In this document: positions 1 through 11,810 of the stretch, in pieces
Layout: each line of letters starts with the position of its first letter
Position numbering within the stretch: the stretch's first letter is position 1
Origin: Salminus brasiliensis
Taxonomy: Eukaryota; Chordata; Actinopteri; Characiformes; Bryconidae
DNA: 64,000 nt
Reading direction: 5' to 3'
NCBI RefSeq assembly: GCF_030463535.1
Contig: NC_132897.1
Span: 1,632,589-1,696,588, forward strand
Program-made: the position numbers and the translations under genes
Notes under the pieces: model-generated
Told to the model about the DNA's origin: nothing
Seen by the model: the letters and a program-made list of their open reading frames with translations, nothing else
Databases searched by the model: none

Positions 1-785
1 CATATCACTGAGCTAGTCTCTCTCTCTCTCACCACTGAGCTAGTCTCTCTCTCATATCACTGAGCTAGTCTCTCTCTCTCTCTCCACTGAGCTAGTCTCT
101 CTCTCTCTCATATCACTGAGCTAGTCTCTCTCTCATATCACTGAGCTAGTCTCTCTCTCTCTCACCACTGAGCTAGTCTCTCTCTCTCTCTCATATCACT
201 GAGCTAGTCTCTCTCTCTCACCACTGAGCTAGTCTCTCTCTCTCTCATATCACTGAGCTAGTCTCTCTCTCATATCACTGAGCTAGTCTCTCTCTCATAT
301 CACTGAGCTAGTCTCTCTCTCTCTCTCTCTCATATCACTGAGCTAGTCTCTCTCTCTCACCACTGAGCTAGTCTCTCTCTCTCTCACCACTGAGCTAGTC
401 TCTCTCTCTCTCACCACTGAGCTAGTCTCTCTCTCTCATATCACTGAGCTAGTCTCTCTCTCTCTCTCACCACTGAGCTAGTCTCTCTCTCTCTCTCATA
501 TCACTGAGCTAGTCTCTTTCTCTCTCTCTCTCTCATATCACTGAGCTAGTCTCTCTCTCTCATATAACTAAGCTAGTCTCTCTCTCACCACTGAGCTAGT
601 CTCTCTCTCATATCACTGAGCTAGTCTCTCTCTCACCACTGAGCTAGTCTCTCTCTCATATCACTGAGCTAGTCTCTCTCTCTCTCTCATATCACTGAGC
701 TAGTCTCTCTCTCACCACTGAGCTAGTCTCTCTCTCTCTCTCATATCACTGAGCTAGTCTCTCTCTCTCTCTCTCTCTCTCTCTG
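1..785. repeat. CT-rich satellite with ACTGAGCTAG spacer
   Basis: About thirty tandem units. Each has a core CATATCACTGAGCTAG or CACCACTGAGCTAG followed by a CT-dinucleotide run of variable length. The two core variants are intermixed, which fits unequal exchange within the array. The array is cut by the left edge of the window, so its full size is unknown. No coding potential. Confidence 0.95.
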
Positions 786-941
786 TGAGAAGCAGACAGA
801 CGGTGAGTTAGTGGAAAGATCTCGGTGGTGAGCGGCCGCCGCTGTGACACTCTTTCCTTTTACAGAACTGCCTGTTTTCCTTAAAACCCTGCAGACTCTA
901 CCAGTGAGTCTCTCTCTCTCTATATGTCTCTCTGTGTGTCT

Positions 942-1243
942 GCCAATAGAATAGGACTCTCTGGAGCAGATCAACATCATGACCCTATTGGCTCCATGCT
1001 GCCTAATAATGCCAGGCGTGGGCTAGAGGGGTATAAAGCCCCCCAGCATTGAGGAGCTGTGGAGCAGTGGAAGAACTGTGTTCTCTGGAATGATGGTGGA
1101 GGAGCTCCATCCAGTACTTTCGGATGGGATGAGTTGGGGATGATGAGGTGGGGTGAAGATCATCCCAACAACATCCTGACCTCATTAATGCTCTTGTCGC
1201 TGAATGCAATCAAATGCTCACAGCAATTCTCTTCCAAAATCTA
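942..1243 (-). mobile_element. Non-autonomous Tc1/mariner-like element, internal fragment
   Basis: Member of the most frequent dispersed family in the window (consensus about 515 bp, best copy at 14091-14605). This copy keeps the middle, from the GCCAATAGAATAGG block to the segment ending in CCAAAATCTA, and lacks both terminal repeats. Strand is relative to copies that begin with GGACAAAAGTATTGGG. Family placement rests on terminal repeats seen in fuller copies and is inferred. Confidence 0.75.
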
Positions 1244-1388
1244 ATTTGTCCACAGAATGTGTATGAGAGAGAGAGATGAGGGGGGTGGGGGGGTAATGAG
1301 ATGTGAAGTGTAGAGAGATAAACAGAAGGGGGGTCCAGGATGGGTGGGTTTCTCTCTGGAGCAAAGTTCTAACAGGTTTATCAACCAA

Positions 1389-1428
<40 letters not shown>

Positions 1429-1471
1429 ACACACATACACACACACATACACACACACATACACACACACA
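1389..1471. repeat. CA microsatellite
   Basis: An (AC)n run of about 80 bases, interrupted by several T substitutions (CATACACACACA). It produces spurious His-Thr and Val-Cys open frames on both strands. Confidence 0.95.
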
Positions 1472-1647
1472 CCATTTTCCAGCTTCCTTCTGTTGTTATC
1501 TTTCTCTCTCGCCCTCTCTTACTCCTAGTCTCTACTTCACTGTGAGGAGTGTAAACTCAGGAAAGGCAGCGGTTCTCCATAGGAGTGGTTCCTAACCCAG
1601 GACCCGGAGAACCCCCTGTCCACTACACTGCTCCCAACACACCTGAC

Positions 1648-2727
1648 CCAGACTATAAACACTACACACACTGCAGATTCATACTGGATTAATGTCAGAC
1701 TGTAAACACTACACACACTGCAGATTCATACTGGATTAATATCAGACTGTAAACTCTACACACACTGCAGATTCATACTGGATTAATAACAGACTGTAAA
1801 CACTACACACACTGCAGATTCATACTGGATTAATAACAGACTGTAAACACTACACACACTGCAGATTCATACTGGATTAATGTCAGACTGTAAACACTAC
1901 ACACACTTCAGATTCATACTGGATTAATATCAGACTGTAAACACTACACACACTGCAGATTCATACTGGATTAACATCAGACTGTAAACTCTACACACAC
2001 TGCAGATTCATACTGGATTAATAACAGACTGTAAACACTACACACACTGCAGATTCATACTGGATTAACATCAGACTGTAAACACTACACACACTGCAGA
2101 TTCATACTGGATTAATATCAGACTGTAAATACTACACACACTGCAGATTCATACTGGATTAATATCTGACTGTAAACACTACACACACTGAGATTCATAC
2201 TGGATTAATATCAGACTGTAAACACTACACACACTGCAGATTCATACTGGATTAATATCTGACTGTAACCACTACACACACTGAGATTCATACTGGATTA
2301 ATATCTGACTGTAAACACTCTACACACACTGCAGATTCATACTGGATTAATATCTGACTGTAAACACTACACACACTGCAGATTCATACTGGAGTAATGT
2401 CAGACTGTAAACACTACACACACTGAGATTCATACTGGATTAATATCAGACTGTAAACACTACACACATTGCAGATTCATACTGGATTAATACCAGACTG
2501 TAAACACTACACACACTGCAGATTCATACTGGATTAATATCAGACTGTAAACACTACACACACCGCAGATTCATACTGGATTAATATCTGACTGTAACCA
2601 CTACACACACACTGCAGATTCATACTGGATTAATATCAGACTGTAAACACTCTACACACACTGCAGATTCATACTGGATTAATATCTGACTGTAAACACT
2701 ACACACACTGCAGATTCATACTGGATC
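1648..2727. repeat. 47-bp minisatellite, about 23 copies
   Basis: Units of about 47 bp containing ACTGTAAACACTACACACAC, then CTGCAGATTCATACTGG and ATTAATATCAG. Copies differ by point changes (ATCAG/ATCTG/AACAG) and a few 1-3 base indels. There is no open frame across the array. Confidence 0.95.
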
Positions 2728-3011
2728 AGTTAGCTTATCGTTGACCTGAATTCCGTGTTATGCTATGCTCTCTTATCTCAGTGGCTGGGCGTCTGTCTGC
2801 GGAGGGTAATCGGTGCCGTTTCCTCTTAGAGTGGAGGCGACTACGCAGAAGGAAATGGGCGATCAAGGAAGATAGCAAATGCATGTGGGTCAATCACATC
2901 ACTGCAAACCAGCTGCTGCCGGCGCCCTTCCACACTGACCTGAGATCAGGTCCCATAGCTGCCGTATCGCAGTAACAGCTTAGCAGTGGAAAATGCAGAA
3001 GTACGGAGCTA
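2728..3011. other. Single-copy-looking spacer
   Basis: About 280 bp between a minisatellite and a Tc1 remnant. An open frame on the plus strand (2760-2975) has no recognisable domain. I see no support for a gene. Confidence 0.4.
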
Positions 3012-3558
3012 AAGCCATAACATTAAAACCACCTGCCTAATATTGAGTAGATCCCCCTCGTGCCACCAAACCAGCGCTGATCCATCAAGGCATGAACTCC
3101 AGAAGAACTCCTCTGAAGGTGTCCTGCGGTATCTGGACGACATCAGAGGTTTCAGCACATCCTTTAAGCCTTTTCATTGTGAGGTGGGACCTCCATGAGC
3201 ATCAACGGTTCCTCCTTGGAGCACTTTTGGTAGGTACTCATCACTGCATACCGAGAACACCCCAAAAGACCTGGCTGGTGGTTTTTACAGAACCATTTAT
3301 CCAGTGAAGGAACAAGTTAACCATTGTCTTTATGTAGGCCTATAGTTATTTGAGATGTCATGGTTCTGTACAGAACCCCTGAAGAACCCATATCTTTTTT
3401 AATATTGTAAACAAAACGACGACTTGTCAGAACCCATTTGTAAATGGTTCTACTGGAGGTTCTCCATCAAAATACCCACAGGGACCCACTGGACCCAGAT
3501 CATCAGTGCTAGGCCCTTCAGCTGGGTTCAGTGGTGGTAATGTTATGGCTGGTTGGTG
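3012..3558 (+). mobile_element. Tc1-like transposon remnant, CATAACATTAAAACC family
   Basis: The left end reads GCCATAACATTAAAACCACC and the right end carries its inverted counterpart (GGTAATGTTATGGCTGG). This terminal motif and the adjoining CTAATATTGAGTAG segment are familiar from a widespread fish Tc1 family. The interior is strongly deleted and has no transposase frame. Other copies are at 17158, 30225, 54403 and 58681. Confidence 0.8.
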
Positions 3559-3784
3559 TAAATTGTTCAGGCTGTAGGTGATCGCAGCTGATCTCAGGTC
3601 AGTGTTGGTAGTGCACCCCCCCCTGTGCTCACACCCATGGGAGCGTGGAGAGGAGCTCTTTTTGGAAAGATAAGGAGAACGAGGAGGGCTGGGCTGTTTT
3701 GGGGAAAATACGGCATCGTTTCTTGGTAACTACGTGACTTTTCAGGGCTTTCCGAGGTCCTGGGGGCAAGAGAGAGGAGGACGA

Positions 3785-3812
3785 GTTGATAAACACACAC
3801 ACACTTCACACA

Positions 3813-3850
<38 letters not shown>
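3785..3850. repeat. CA microsatellite
   Basis: (AC)n run with short interruptions. Confidence 0.9.
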
Positions 3851-3852
<2 letters not shown>

Positions 3853-3959
3853 TGACCGGTTTGTTGTGGAGATTGCTCAGAGGAATCTAGGTCAGATCAG
3901 TCCACAACACAAACTCAATAATAAATAAAAACAAGCAGAACACGTTTAAACAGGGGAAA

Positions 3960-4107
3960 CCCAGAGCGCTCCAGCGGAATGAGGCGCTGTCCCTTTGGGC
4001 AGAGGGTCGCGGGTTCGAGGGGCAGTCTGGCTTGCTGTGCACATGTTGGAGGAGGAGTGTGTGCATCTTGGAGGATGTATGGGTGGGTAACTGGCAATCC
4101 AATTTGG
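3960..4107 (+). mobile_element. tRNA-derived SINE, partial
   Basis: Contains a box-B-like GGGTTCGAGG at about 4011-4020, preceded by a degenerate tRNA-like head (GGAATGAGGCGCTGTCC) and followed by a non-tRNA body. Organisation and position suggest a tRNA-derived SINE. The poor cloverleaf argues against a functional tRNA. Confidence 0.6.
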
Positions 4108-5005
4108 GAAGAAAATGGATAAAGGTGGGGCTAAACTACTGTAGGCTAAATGGGTGGGGTTAAACTACTGTAGACTGAATGGGTGGGGCTAAACTGCTAA
4201 AGGCTGAATGGGTGGGGCTAAACTGTTGTAGGTTAACTGGGTGGGGCTAAACTACTGTAGGTTAAATGGGTGGGGCTAAACTACTGTAGACTGAATGGGT
4301 GGGGCTAAACTGCTGTAGGTTAACTGGGTGGGGCTAAACTACTGTAGGTTAAATGGGTGGGGCTAAACTACTGTAGACTGAATGGGTGGGGCTAAACTGC
4401 TGTAGGCTGAATGGGTGGGGCTAAATTGCTGTAGGTTAAATGGGTGGGGTTAAACTACTGTAGACTGAATGGGTGGGGTTAAACTGCTGTAGGCTGAATG
4501 GGTGGGGCTAAACTGCTGTAGGCTGAATGGGTGGGGCTAAACTGCTATAGGCTGAATGGGTGGGGCTAAACTGCTGTAGGTCAAATGGGTGGGGCTAAAT
4601 TGCTGTAGGTCAAATGGGTGGGGCTAAACTGCTGTAGACTGAATGGGTGGGGCTAAAGTAATGTAGGCTGAAAGGGTGGGGCTAAAATGCTATAGGCTAA
4701 TTGGGTGGGGATAAAGTGGTGTAGTTTAAATGGTGGAATGAAACTGCTGTAAGCTAAATGGGTAGGCTGAACTGATGTAGGCAGAATAGCAAGGGCTAAA
4801 CTGCTGTAGGTTGAATGGGTGGGGCTAAACTGCTGTAGGTTGAATGGGTGGGGCTAAACTGCTGTAGACTGAATGGGTGGGGCTAAACTGTTGTAGGTTG
4901 AATGGGTGGGGCTAATGTGCTGCAGGTTCGATGAGTGGAGCTAAACTACTGTAAGCTAAATGGGTGGGGTTAAAGTGTTGCAGGTTAGATGGGCGGAGCT
5001 AAATT
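4108..5005. repeat. 30-bp minisatellite, about 29 copies
   Basis: Tandem units of 30 bp: GGGTGGGGCTAAACTGCTGT followed by AGGTTGAAT and close variants. Copies at both ends are the most diverged, as expected for an array homogenised from the centre. Confidence 0.95.
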
Positions 5006-5391
5006 GCGAACCGGCCGTACTGGGTTTATCTGAGGCCGAGCCCAGCCCGACCCACCACTGAGCTTTTAGTGGGAAGTCGAGCAAGGCTGAGAAACGAAGC
5101 CTGACTAAATCCGGTTTGTGCAGGAGAGATATCAGACGACTGGCTGGAGCCGATCCAACCCAAACCAAACCGTTCTCCCAGGCTGGAGCCAGGAATCCGA
5201 GAAAGCATTCGCCCAGGCCACCGGGGGGGTGGAGTAGAGGAGGAGGGGGGGTCCGGCACCGGCCCAACATTTTTCTAGCTCCAGAGGGGATGAGGTAATC
5301 ACTGTCAGCTGCCATCAAACCCAAAAAGACAACATCTCCCCACCTTCCACAGCAGAGGAGATGCACTGGTATCACAGAGGAGATCAGGACA
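5006..5391. other. GC-richer spacer without recognised gene
   Basis: The overlapping open frames here (minus 4956-5405, plus 5116-5298) resemble no family I know. The minus frame runs into the 30-bp minisatellite, so it is probably fortuitous. Confidence 0.4.
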
Positions 5392-6795
5392 ATGTCTAAT
5401 GCCAACGTCAGCTACGAAAATCCAACATCTTCCAAACGTCACTCCAACGTCATATTGATGTGAAAAACACCAACATTTGGTTGAGAGATGTGAAGACCAA
5501 GACTAACCTCATCTGCTAAACGTCACAATGTTGACGTTCACACAACGTGAAATTCTAACATTAAGACGTTAAGTTCTAAGTAAGTCATGGTGTTAAGTAA
5601 ATGTTCAACGTCTGTGTAATGTTGGAGCTTGATGTCAACCCAAATTTTAAAAGTTCGTTTTTGACGGATATTTAACTTTGAATTTTCGACCATAATCCAA
5701 CATCAGGACAACATCTAATGCGAATGTCAATTTGACGTAGAACAGTGACGACAGCTAACGTTGACATTTTGTTGGTTTTAAGTTTTAAGAAGTTAAGCAA
5801 CGGAAACCTGACGTCTTCCAAACGTCACATGCCAACGTCCTACTGACGTGAAAAACAACATTTGGTTGAGAGATGTGGAGACCGAGACCTGACATCTGCT
5901 AAACCTCAAAACATTGACGTCCACGCAACATGAAATTCTTACATTGATAAAGTAAGTCATGGTGTTAAATAATCAACGTTTAACGTCTGTCTAATGTTGG
6001 AGCTTAATGTCTATCCAATGTTCATTTTTGATAAATATTTGACTTCGAATTCCGCCCATAATCCAATGTTTAATGCCAACGTCAATTTGACGTAGAACAG
6101 TGACGTCAGCTAACGTTGATATTTTGTTGGTTTTAAGTTTTAAGAAGTTAAGCAACGTCTTCCAAACGTCACATGCCAACGTCATGTTGATGTGAAAAAC
6201 ACCAACATTTGGTTGAGAGATGTGGAGACAAAGACCCGACATCTGCTAAACGTCACAATATTGACGTCCACGCAACATGAAATTCTAACGTTGTTAGACG
6301 TTAAGTTATGGTCATGGTGTTAAGTAACCAACGTTCAACGTCTGTCTAATGTTGGAGCGTGATGTCAATCCAAATTTTACATTTGGGTTTAGTTTAGTTT
6401 TTGACGGATATTTAACTTCGAATTCTGACCATAATCCAACATCTAATGCCAACGTCAATTTGACGTGGAACAGTGATGTCAGCTAACGTTGATATTTTGT
6501 TGGTTTTAAGTTTTAAGAGGTTGAGCAACGGAAATCCAACGTCTTCCAAACATCACATACCAACGTCATACTGACATAAAAGACCCGACATCTGCTAAAC
6601 GTCAATATTGACATCCAACATAAAACTGTGTTGCTGGTTTTACGTTTGACGTCTGTCTAACGCTGGAGCTTGAGGTCAACCCAATGTTGTTTTTTAATGA
6701 ATATGAACATTGACAACTAGATTTTACTTTCAACTAAAATTCAACATCTGTCAGACGTTAGGAATCCAACGTCTTTCTTCAAGTTCCTGCTGGGT
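5392..6795. repeat. Long-period AACGTC-rich tandem repeat
   Basis: About four diverged copies of a roughly 360-bp unit. The phrase GTTGGTTTTAAGTTTTAAG recurs at about 5773, 6127 and 6497 (spacing about 354 and 370). Each unit holds many AACGTC and GACGTT words, including GTGACGTCAGC at about 6101. It has no open frame and is probably a satellite derived from a mobile element. Confidence 0.8.
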
Positions 6796-6839
6796 TTAAT
6801 TACCAGCCTTCCAGAACTGGAATTCCCCATTTCAGAGGT

Positions 6840-6990
6840 GGTGAAAACAGGCGGTGGCAGGCCTCACCCTCACCCTCCCAGTGTTGGGAGCATTACATGT
6901 AATAGGGGAGAGTGGACTGGGTCTAAATTCTTAAATCAGCGAGGAAATATATATATGTATAAAATATGTAAATGAGCTATGTTCTGATTG
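6840..6990 (+). mobile_element. Repeat fragment sharing its body with 8080-8400
   Basis: Shares with 8270-8400 the words GTGTTGGGAGCATTACAT, GGAGAGTGG and the following GCTATGTTCTGATTGG-like segment. These words are typical of the 3' body of a fish SINE. Only the tail portion is present. Confidence 0.5.
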
Positions 6991-7240
6991 GCTGAACCTG
7001 TATAAGGCGTCATTCTAAAAGCAGCCCAGACCGAAACATTCCTTGTACCTCTTTTGATGGAAGGTGGAACATTCCAGAACACTCCTGTGTTTGAGGTATT
7101 GATCACGTCTACCAAATGAAAGGATCAGAATAATGGGCAGTGATAAGGGTGGGCTGACACTGGGGGGCTGATAAGCAACACAGAGGCCTGCTGTGTGTGT
7201 TTAGTCAGCCTAGCTAAAAGGAGATGCAGATATGTTAACT

Positions 7241-7241
<1 letters not shown>

Positions 7242-7273
<32 letters not shown>
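7242..7273. repeat. CA microsatellite
   Basis: A short uninterrupted (AC)n run. Confidence 0.9.
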
Positions 7274-7275
<2 letters not shown>

Positions 7276-7407
7276 CAACATTTAGACCAATACACACTTG
7301 CATGCAAATACACATCTGGATCAACAGGTCAGACCAGCTGACTCAGATGATTCACATAAAAAATCTAATTCAATCACATTTATTTGAATCATATGAACCA
7401 CACGCTC

Positions 7408-7817
7408 TGGACAAAAGTATTGGGACACCTGCTTATTCACGGTTTCCTCTGAAATCAAGGCAATTAAAAGAGCTGATCCTGCTTCTGCTGGAGTAACTGT
7501 CTCTACTGTCCAGAGAAGAAGACTTTCTACTAGATTTTGGAACATAAAACATTGCTGTGAGGATTTGATTGCATTCAGCAACAAGAGCTTTAGTCAGTGA
7601 GGTCAGGATAATGTTGGATGACTTATCTACCTCATTGTCCCAACTCTCCCAAACTCATCCATCCCATAAGTAGTGGATGGAGCTCCACCACCATCATTCT
7701 GCTCCACAGCTCATCAATGCTGGGGGGCTTTATACCCCACCTCTAGCCCACGCTTGGCATTAGGCAACATACTGCCAGTAGGTTCAGTGTCCACAAACTT
7801 TTGGTAAGTACACTATA
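7408..7817 (+). mobile_element. Non-autonomous Tc1/mariner-like element
   Basis: Starts with the left terminal motif TGGACAAAAGTATTGGGACA and ends with CCACAAACTTTTGG plus CACTATA. It lacks about 100 bp before the right terminus compared with the 14091 copy. Confidence 0.8.
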
Positions 7818-8079
7818 ACTGAGTCTTTCAGCTCTCAAAGGACCTTTGTTAGCTGTTAAGGCTCGCGCTCGAGGGCACATATAAAAACACTGCAGACATC
7901 ACAAGTCTACTTGTCTCCCCACAAGACCATCCAGCTCATACAGTCATACAGCTGCACTGGGGGCAGCACAGTAAACACACAGTACCGTACAGTACAGTAG
8001 CGGCCCTCAATTAGTTCAGGTCCAGTCAAAACACCCATTAAAGGGCCCATACCTCCCTTTATACCATCAGCAGCCAGAG

Positions 8080-8400
8080 CCTGAGGGAGCACAACTGGCC
8101 TCGCTCCATCTCCGGGTGGGTAGCAGGTCTCCCCACATCACTTCAGTGTGATGCTGGCCGGCACTGGGCATCTGCTAGCCGATGCATCAGAGCGGGGTAC
8201 CCGGCACTCTCCTCTGAGCGCGGTTGGTTGGTTGCCAGCTGACGTTGCATTGGTCACAATTCAGAAAAGAGCCGGTGGCTGGTTGCCACCGACTATGTCA
8301 GTCCTCAGCCTCCTAGTGTCGGGAGCATTACATATAATACAGGAGAGTGGGTTGGGTCATTGGTCGTCAAGGAAGCAAGACTGATATGTAAATTAGCTTT
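8080..8400 (+). mobile_element. SINE-like element body
   Basis: A repeated segment with CTAGTGTCGGGAGCATTACA and GGAGAGTGGGTTGGGTCATT, ending near GATATGTAAATTAGC. It is a longer version of the repeat at 6840. I do not see a clear box A/box B head in this copy. Confidence 0.5.
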
Positions 8401-8483
8401 GTTCTGATCAACCACAATTGACTCTCACTCTAATTCCCAAAAAAGTGAAGAAAATCCATTTCCATTATATCCTATTCAAAACA

Positions 8484-8697
8484 TCCAACATCCTGACCTC
8501 ACTAATGCCGCTCTTGTTGCCGAATGCAATCAAATCCTCACAGCGATGCTCCTCAAAAATCTAGTCTAGTCCTTTTCTCTGGTCAGTAGAAGCAGTTACT
8601 CCAACAAAAGCAGGAGAAACTCTTTTTAATACCTTTAATTTCAGAAGAAACGGTGAATGAGCAGGTGTCCCAATACTTCTGTCAATTTAGTGAATGT
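8484..8697 (-). mobile_element. Non-autonomous Tc1/mariner-like element, left half
   Basis: Retains the terminal side of the family, in inverse orientation: ATCCTGACCTCACTAATG through GGTGTCCCAATACTTCTG. The other half is missing. Confidence 0.75.
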
Positions 8698-9210
8698 ATT
8701 TTAATGTGTTCAGGTTGGAAAGCTGGTCTGGTTCCATCAACATAGAATTGCACTGAATTATTTGCATGTTAACATAAACAGCATGGAGATCAGATGACCC
8801 TCCAGCTTCTATCTGATCTAAGAATCAAACATCACCATAACGACCCTAAACGAGCCACGCCGATACAGGCAGCCGGCCAGAACCATAAAGTGGGCTAATC
8901 CTCCGCTGATTAACATTCCCATCATGCAGGAGGAGCACTGCCCGTTCACTTCCTCACATCTCCGCGTCAATAAAGCGAAGTCCACAGATTAATGAGGTCA
9001 TCCCAGCCTACCGAATCCAGGAAGGTCAGTGTGGTCAGCAGGTCAGCTGCAGCATGTGGATCAATTTATTGTGTATACGGACAGCGCAGAAGCCCTCAAT
9101 ATGCAAATGAGCCCTCTGATGACCAATCAGTGTGTCTTGCTACTAACATAAACTATATCTGTAATATCACCTGACGTAATCCAAGCGTACGCCATATGTC
9201 TAATCCACTG
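8698..9210. other. Spacer, nothing recognised
   Basis: Unique-looking sequence between two element fragments. No domain-bearing frame and no RNA gene seen. Confidence 0.4.
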
Positions 9211-9489
9211 TAGTGTGGACAAAAGTATTGGGACACCTGCTCATTCACAGTTTAGTCTGAAATCAAGGGGCTTAATATGAGTTAGTAGAGGAGAGAAGGC
9301 TTTCTACTAGATTTTGGAGGAGCATTGCTGTGAGGATTTGATGGCATTCAGCGACAAGAGCATCATAATCATCCCCACCTCATCCCAAGAGTACTGGATC
9401 GAGCTCCACCACCATCATTCCAGAGAACACAGTTCTTCCACTGCTCCACAGCTCAATGCTGCTGGGGGGCTTTATACCCCTCTAGCCCC
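9211..9489 (+). mobile_element. Non-autonomous Tc1/mariner-like element, 3'-truncated
   Basis: Begins TGTGGACAAAAGTATTGGG and runs to TTTATACCCCTCTAGCCCC, where it is replaced by AT-rich DNA. Confidence 0.8.
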
Positions 9490-9790
9490 TCTATACAATA
9501 TATATTTATATACTGTATAACACTATATCTAATATTACTGTATAACAACTCATATCTTATATCTATATCTCAACTATATAATATATCTGAACTATATAGC
9601 TAATATATATATATATGGTCTATATTAGTGGTATATGGTTTATATATCATATATAGTTTGAATAGCTAAGCCAAGCTATATATGAAACATAAATGTATAT
9701 ATATATATATATATCATAAAGCGCAGTAATATGTCTAATATAAACAATTTAATATAAGTAATATATATATATATATTCTATAACCTTCAT
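9490..9790. repeat. AT-rich low-complexity block
   Basis: Dense TATATA and ATATCTA words with several short TA runs. No other structure noted. Confidence 0.7.
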
Positions 9791-9876
9791 ACATTATGAA
9801 GGTGAGTGCCTGCGGGAGCTGCTGTATTATTAGTGTAAAATATGACGAGCTGTCAGAAATATTAAAGCATCAGCCA

Positions 9877-9880
9877 ATCA

Positions 9881-9918
<38 letters not shown>

Positions 9919-10023
9919 CAGCTATTGAAGGGGGGGATGTTTAATAGAGATGGATAGATGTCATAATGCATGCAACTGTGTAGCTATGAACACACATGCT
10001 CCCATTCTGTCAACAATCATTTG

Positions 10024-10059
<36 letters not shown>

Positions 10060-10117
10060 CATACACTACCACACTTTTATGCACCCTTAGATTCGTGCCA
10101 GTCCGCACCAATACACT

Positions 10118-10148
<31 letters not shown>

Positions 10149-10210
10149 AGGTTGTGACATTGTGCTTCTGCTTCAGTGTTTTGTATATAAATGCATAATC
10201 ATCCCCCTTC

Positions 10211-10252
<42 letters not shown>

Positions 10253-10303
10253 AACCCCCACTCCCATTTTCTGCTGTGCCCTCATTGTCACCCCTACACT
10301 TCA

Positions 10304-10351
<48 letters not shown>

Positions 10352-10425
10352 TCACATCTCTGTAAGGAGATAAGGACAGAGAGGAGAACTGAAGCTGCTT
10401 TGTTGTCTGCAGCTCTAACGGCACA

Positions 10426-10461
<36 letters not shown>

Positions 10462-10572
10462 CCTCTTCTTCTTCTTCTTCTTCTTCCGGTCTGTGTGTGT
10501 GTGTGTGTGGGAGACAGAGAGCGGCTGAACAGTAACTTTTGTGTTAATGGTTTGTGCAGATAACATCTGGGA

Positions 10573-10633
<61 letters not shown>

Positions 10634-11271
10634 ACACACAGGCATGCGCCTGACCTCACCTGACCTGAGCACATGAACCTGTCCTTTACTAGAATACAGT
10701 CCGGAACCCTCCGGACACTCTGAGACTCTGAGACCCTGGGACTGTTTCAGGGGTCAATAGGTCACGTCCTGCCCGCATGTTCTGTTCCAAACCACAGAAG
10801 CCTAAACACACTCGGTGTGTGTGCGGTGGTCATGGAAAAAACACACACACACACACACACACACACAGAGCGTTTCACCCCCTCATGCGGGTCCTGCTGT
10901 GTGCAGAAACTGCTGGGGAGAGTTTATCTCATCACTGCCAAAACCAAACCTCATACACTGTATGGACAAAAGTATTGGGACGCCTGCTCATTCAGCGCTT
11001 CTTCTGAAATCAAGGGTATTCAAAAGAGCTGATCCTGCTTCTGTTGGAGTGACTGTCTCTACTGTCCAGAGAAGAAGAGGGTTTACTACATGTTGGAGGA
11101 AGGAGCATTGCTGTGAGGATTTGATTGCATTCAGCCACAAGAGCTGTGTTAGTGAGATCAGGAAGTTGTCGGTATGATCACCACCACCACCACCTCATCA
11201 TCCTCAACTCCTCAACTCATCCCAAGAGAGAGAGAGAGGGGGGGGGGGACAGTGGTTTTTCATCTGTTCAG

Positions 11272-11323
<52 letters not shown>

Positions 11324-11571
11324 ATGCCTCAAGTGTCTTTACTGTACACTCCAGTACACTCCACTCTAATGGAGACACACACACACACACACACACACAC
11401 AGAGAAAAGTAGGTCATGGCAGTGTGCATCGACTCACACAGGCTTTACTGGTAGCCTCTCTCTCTCTCTCTCTCCCTCATGTAAAGTCAGTGTCTCTCTG
11501 CCAGTAGTTCTGTAGGGTGTGTCTTGCTGACAGCTGCACACCTACCTGCACATCTGGCTCTATCATACCTG

Positions 11572-11614
<43 letters not shown>

Positions 11615-11709
11615 TCTAGAAATGTGTATTTACAGACAGTGTGTGTACAGTCATTTCAGACCCCTCTATCAAAGGCCGAACAGCCAAAGGCGACTCGGAC
11701 CCCTGCACA

Positions 11710-11755
<46 letters not shown>
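9877..11755. repeat. Microsatellite cluster
   Basis: At least nine dinucleotide blocks lie in under 2 kb. CA blocks are near 9881, 10025, 10213, 10304, 10580, 10841, 11273 and 11372. TG blocks are near 11573 and 11712. CT runs are near 10115 and 11457, and ATC and TTC trinucleotide runs occupy 10427-10486. Every long frame here is translated microsatellite. Confidence 0.9.
10954..11226 (+). mobile_element. Non-autonomous Tc1/mariner-like element, 3'-truncated
   Basis: Begins TACACTGTATGGACAAAAGT, giving a good left terminus. It is truncated after the CAACTCATCCCAAG segment at a GA/G-rich microsatellite. Confidence 0.8.
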
Positions 11756-11810
11756 GAGAGCTTTCCATTATGGTCGGTGGCTGAATGAGCTGCATTCACA
11801 CAGCACAGCG

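Noticed and set aside
9970-10365. Long His-Thr or Val-Cys open frames
   Set aside because: They are translations of CA/TG microsatellites and have no other content.
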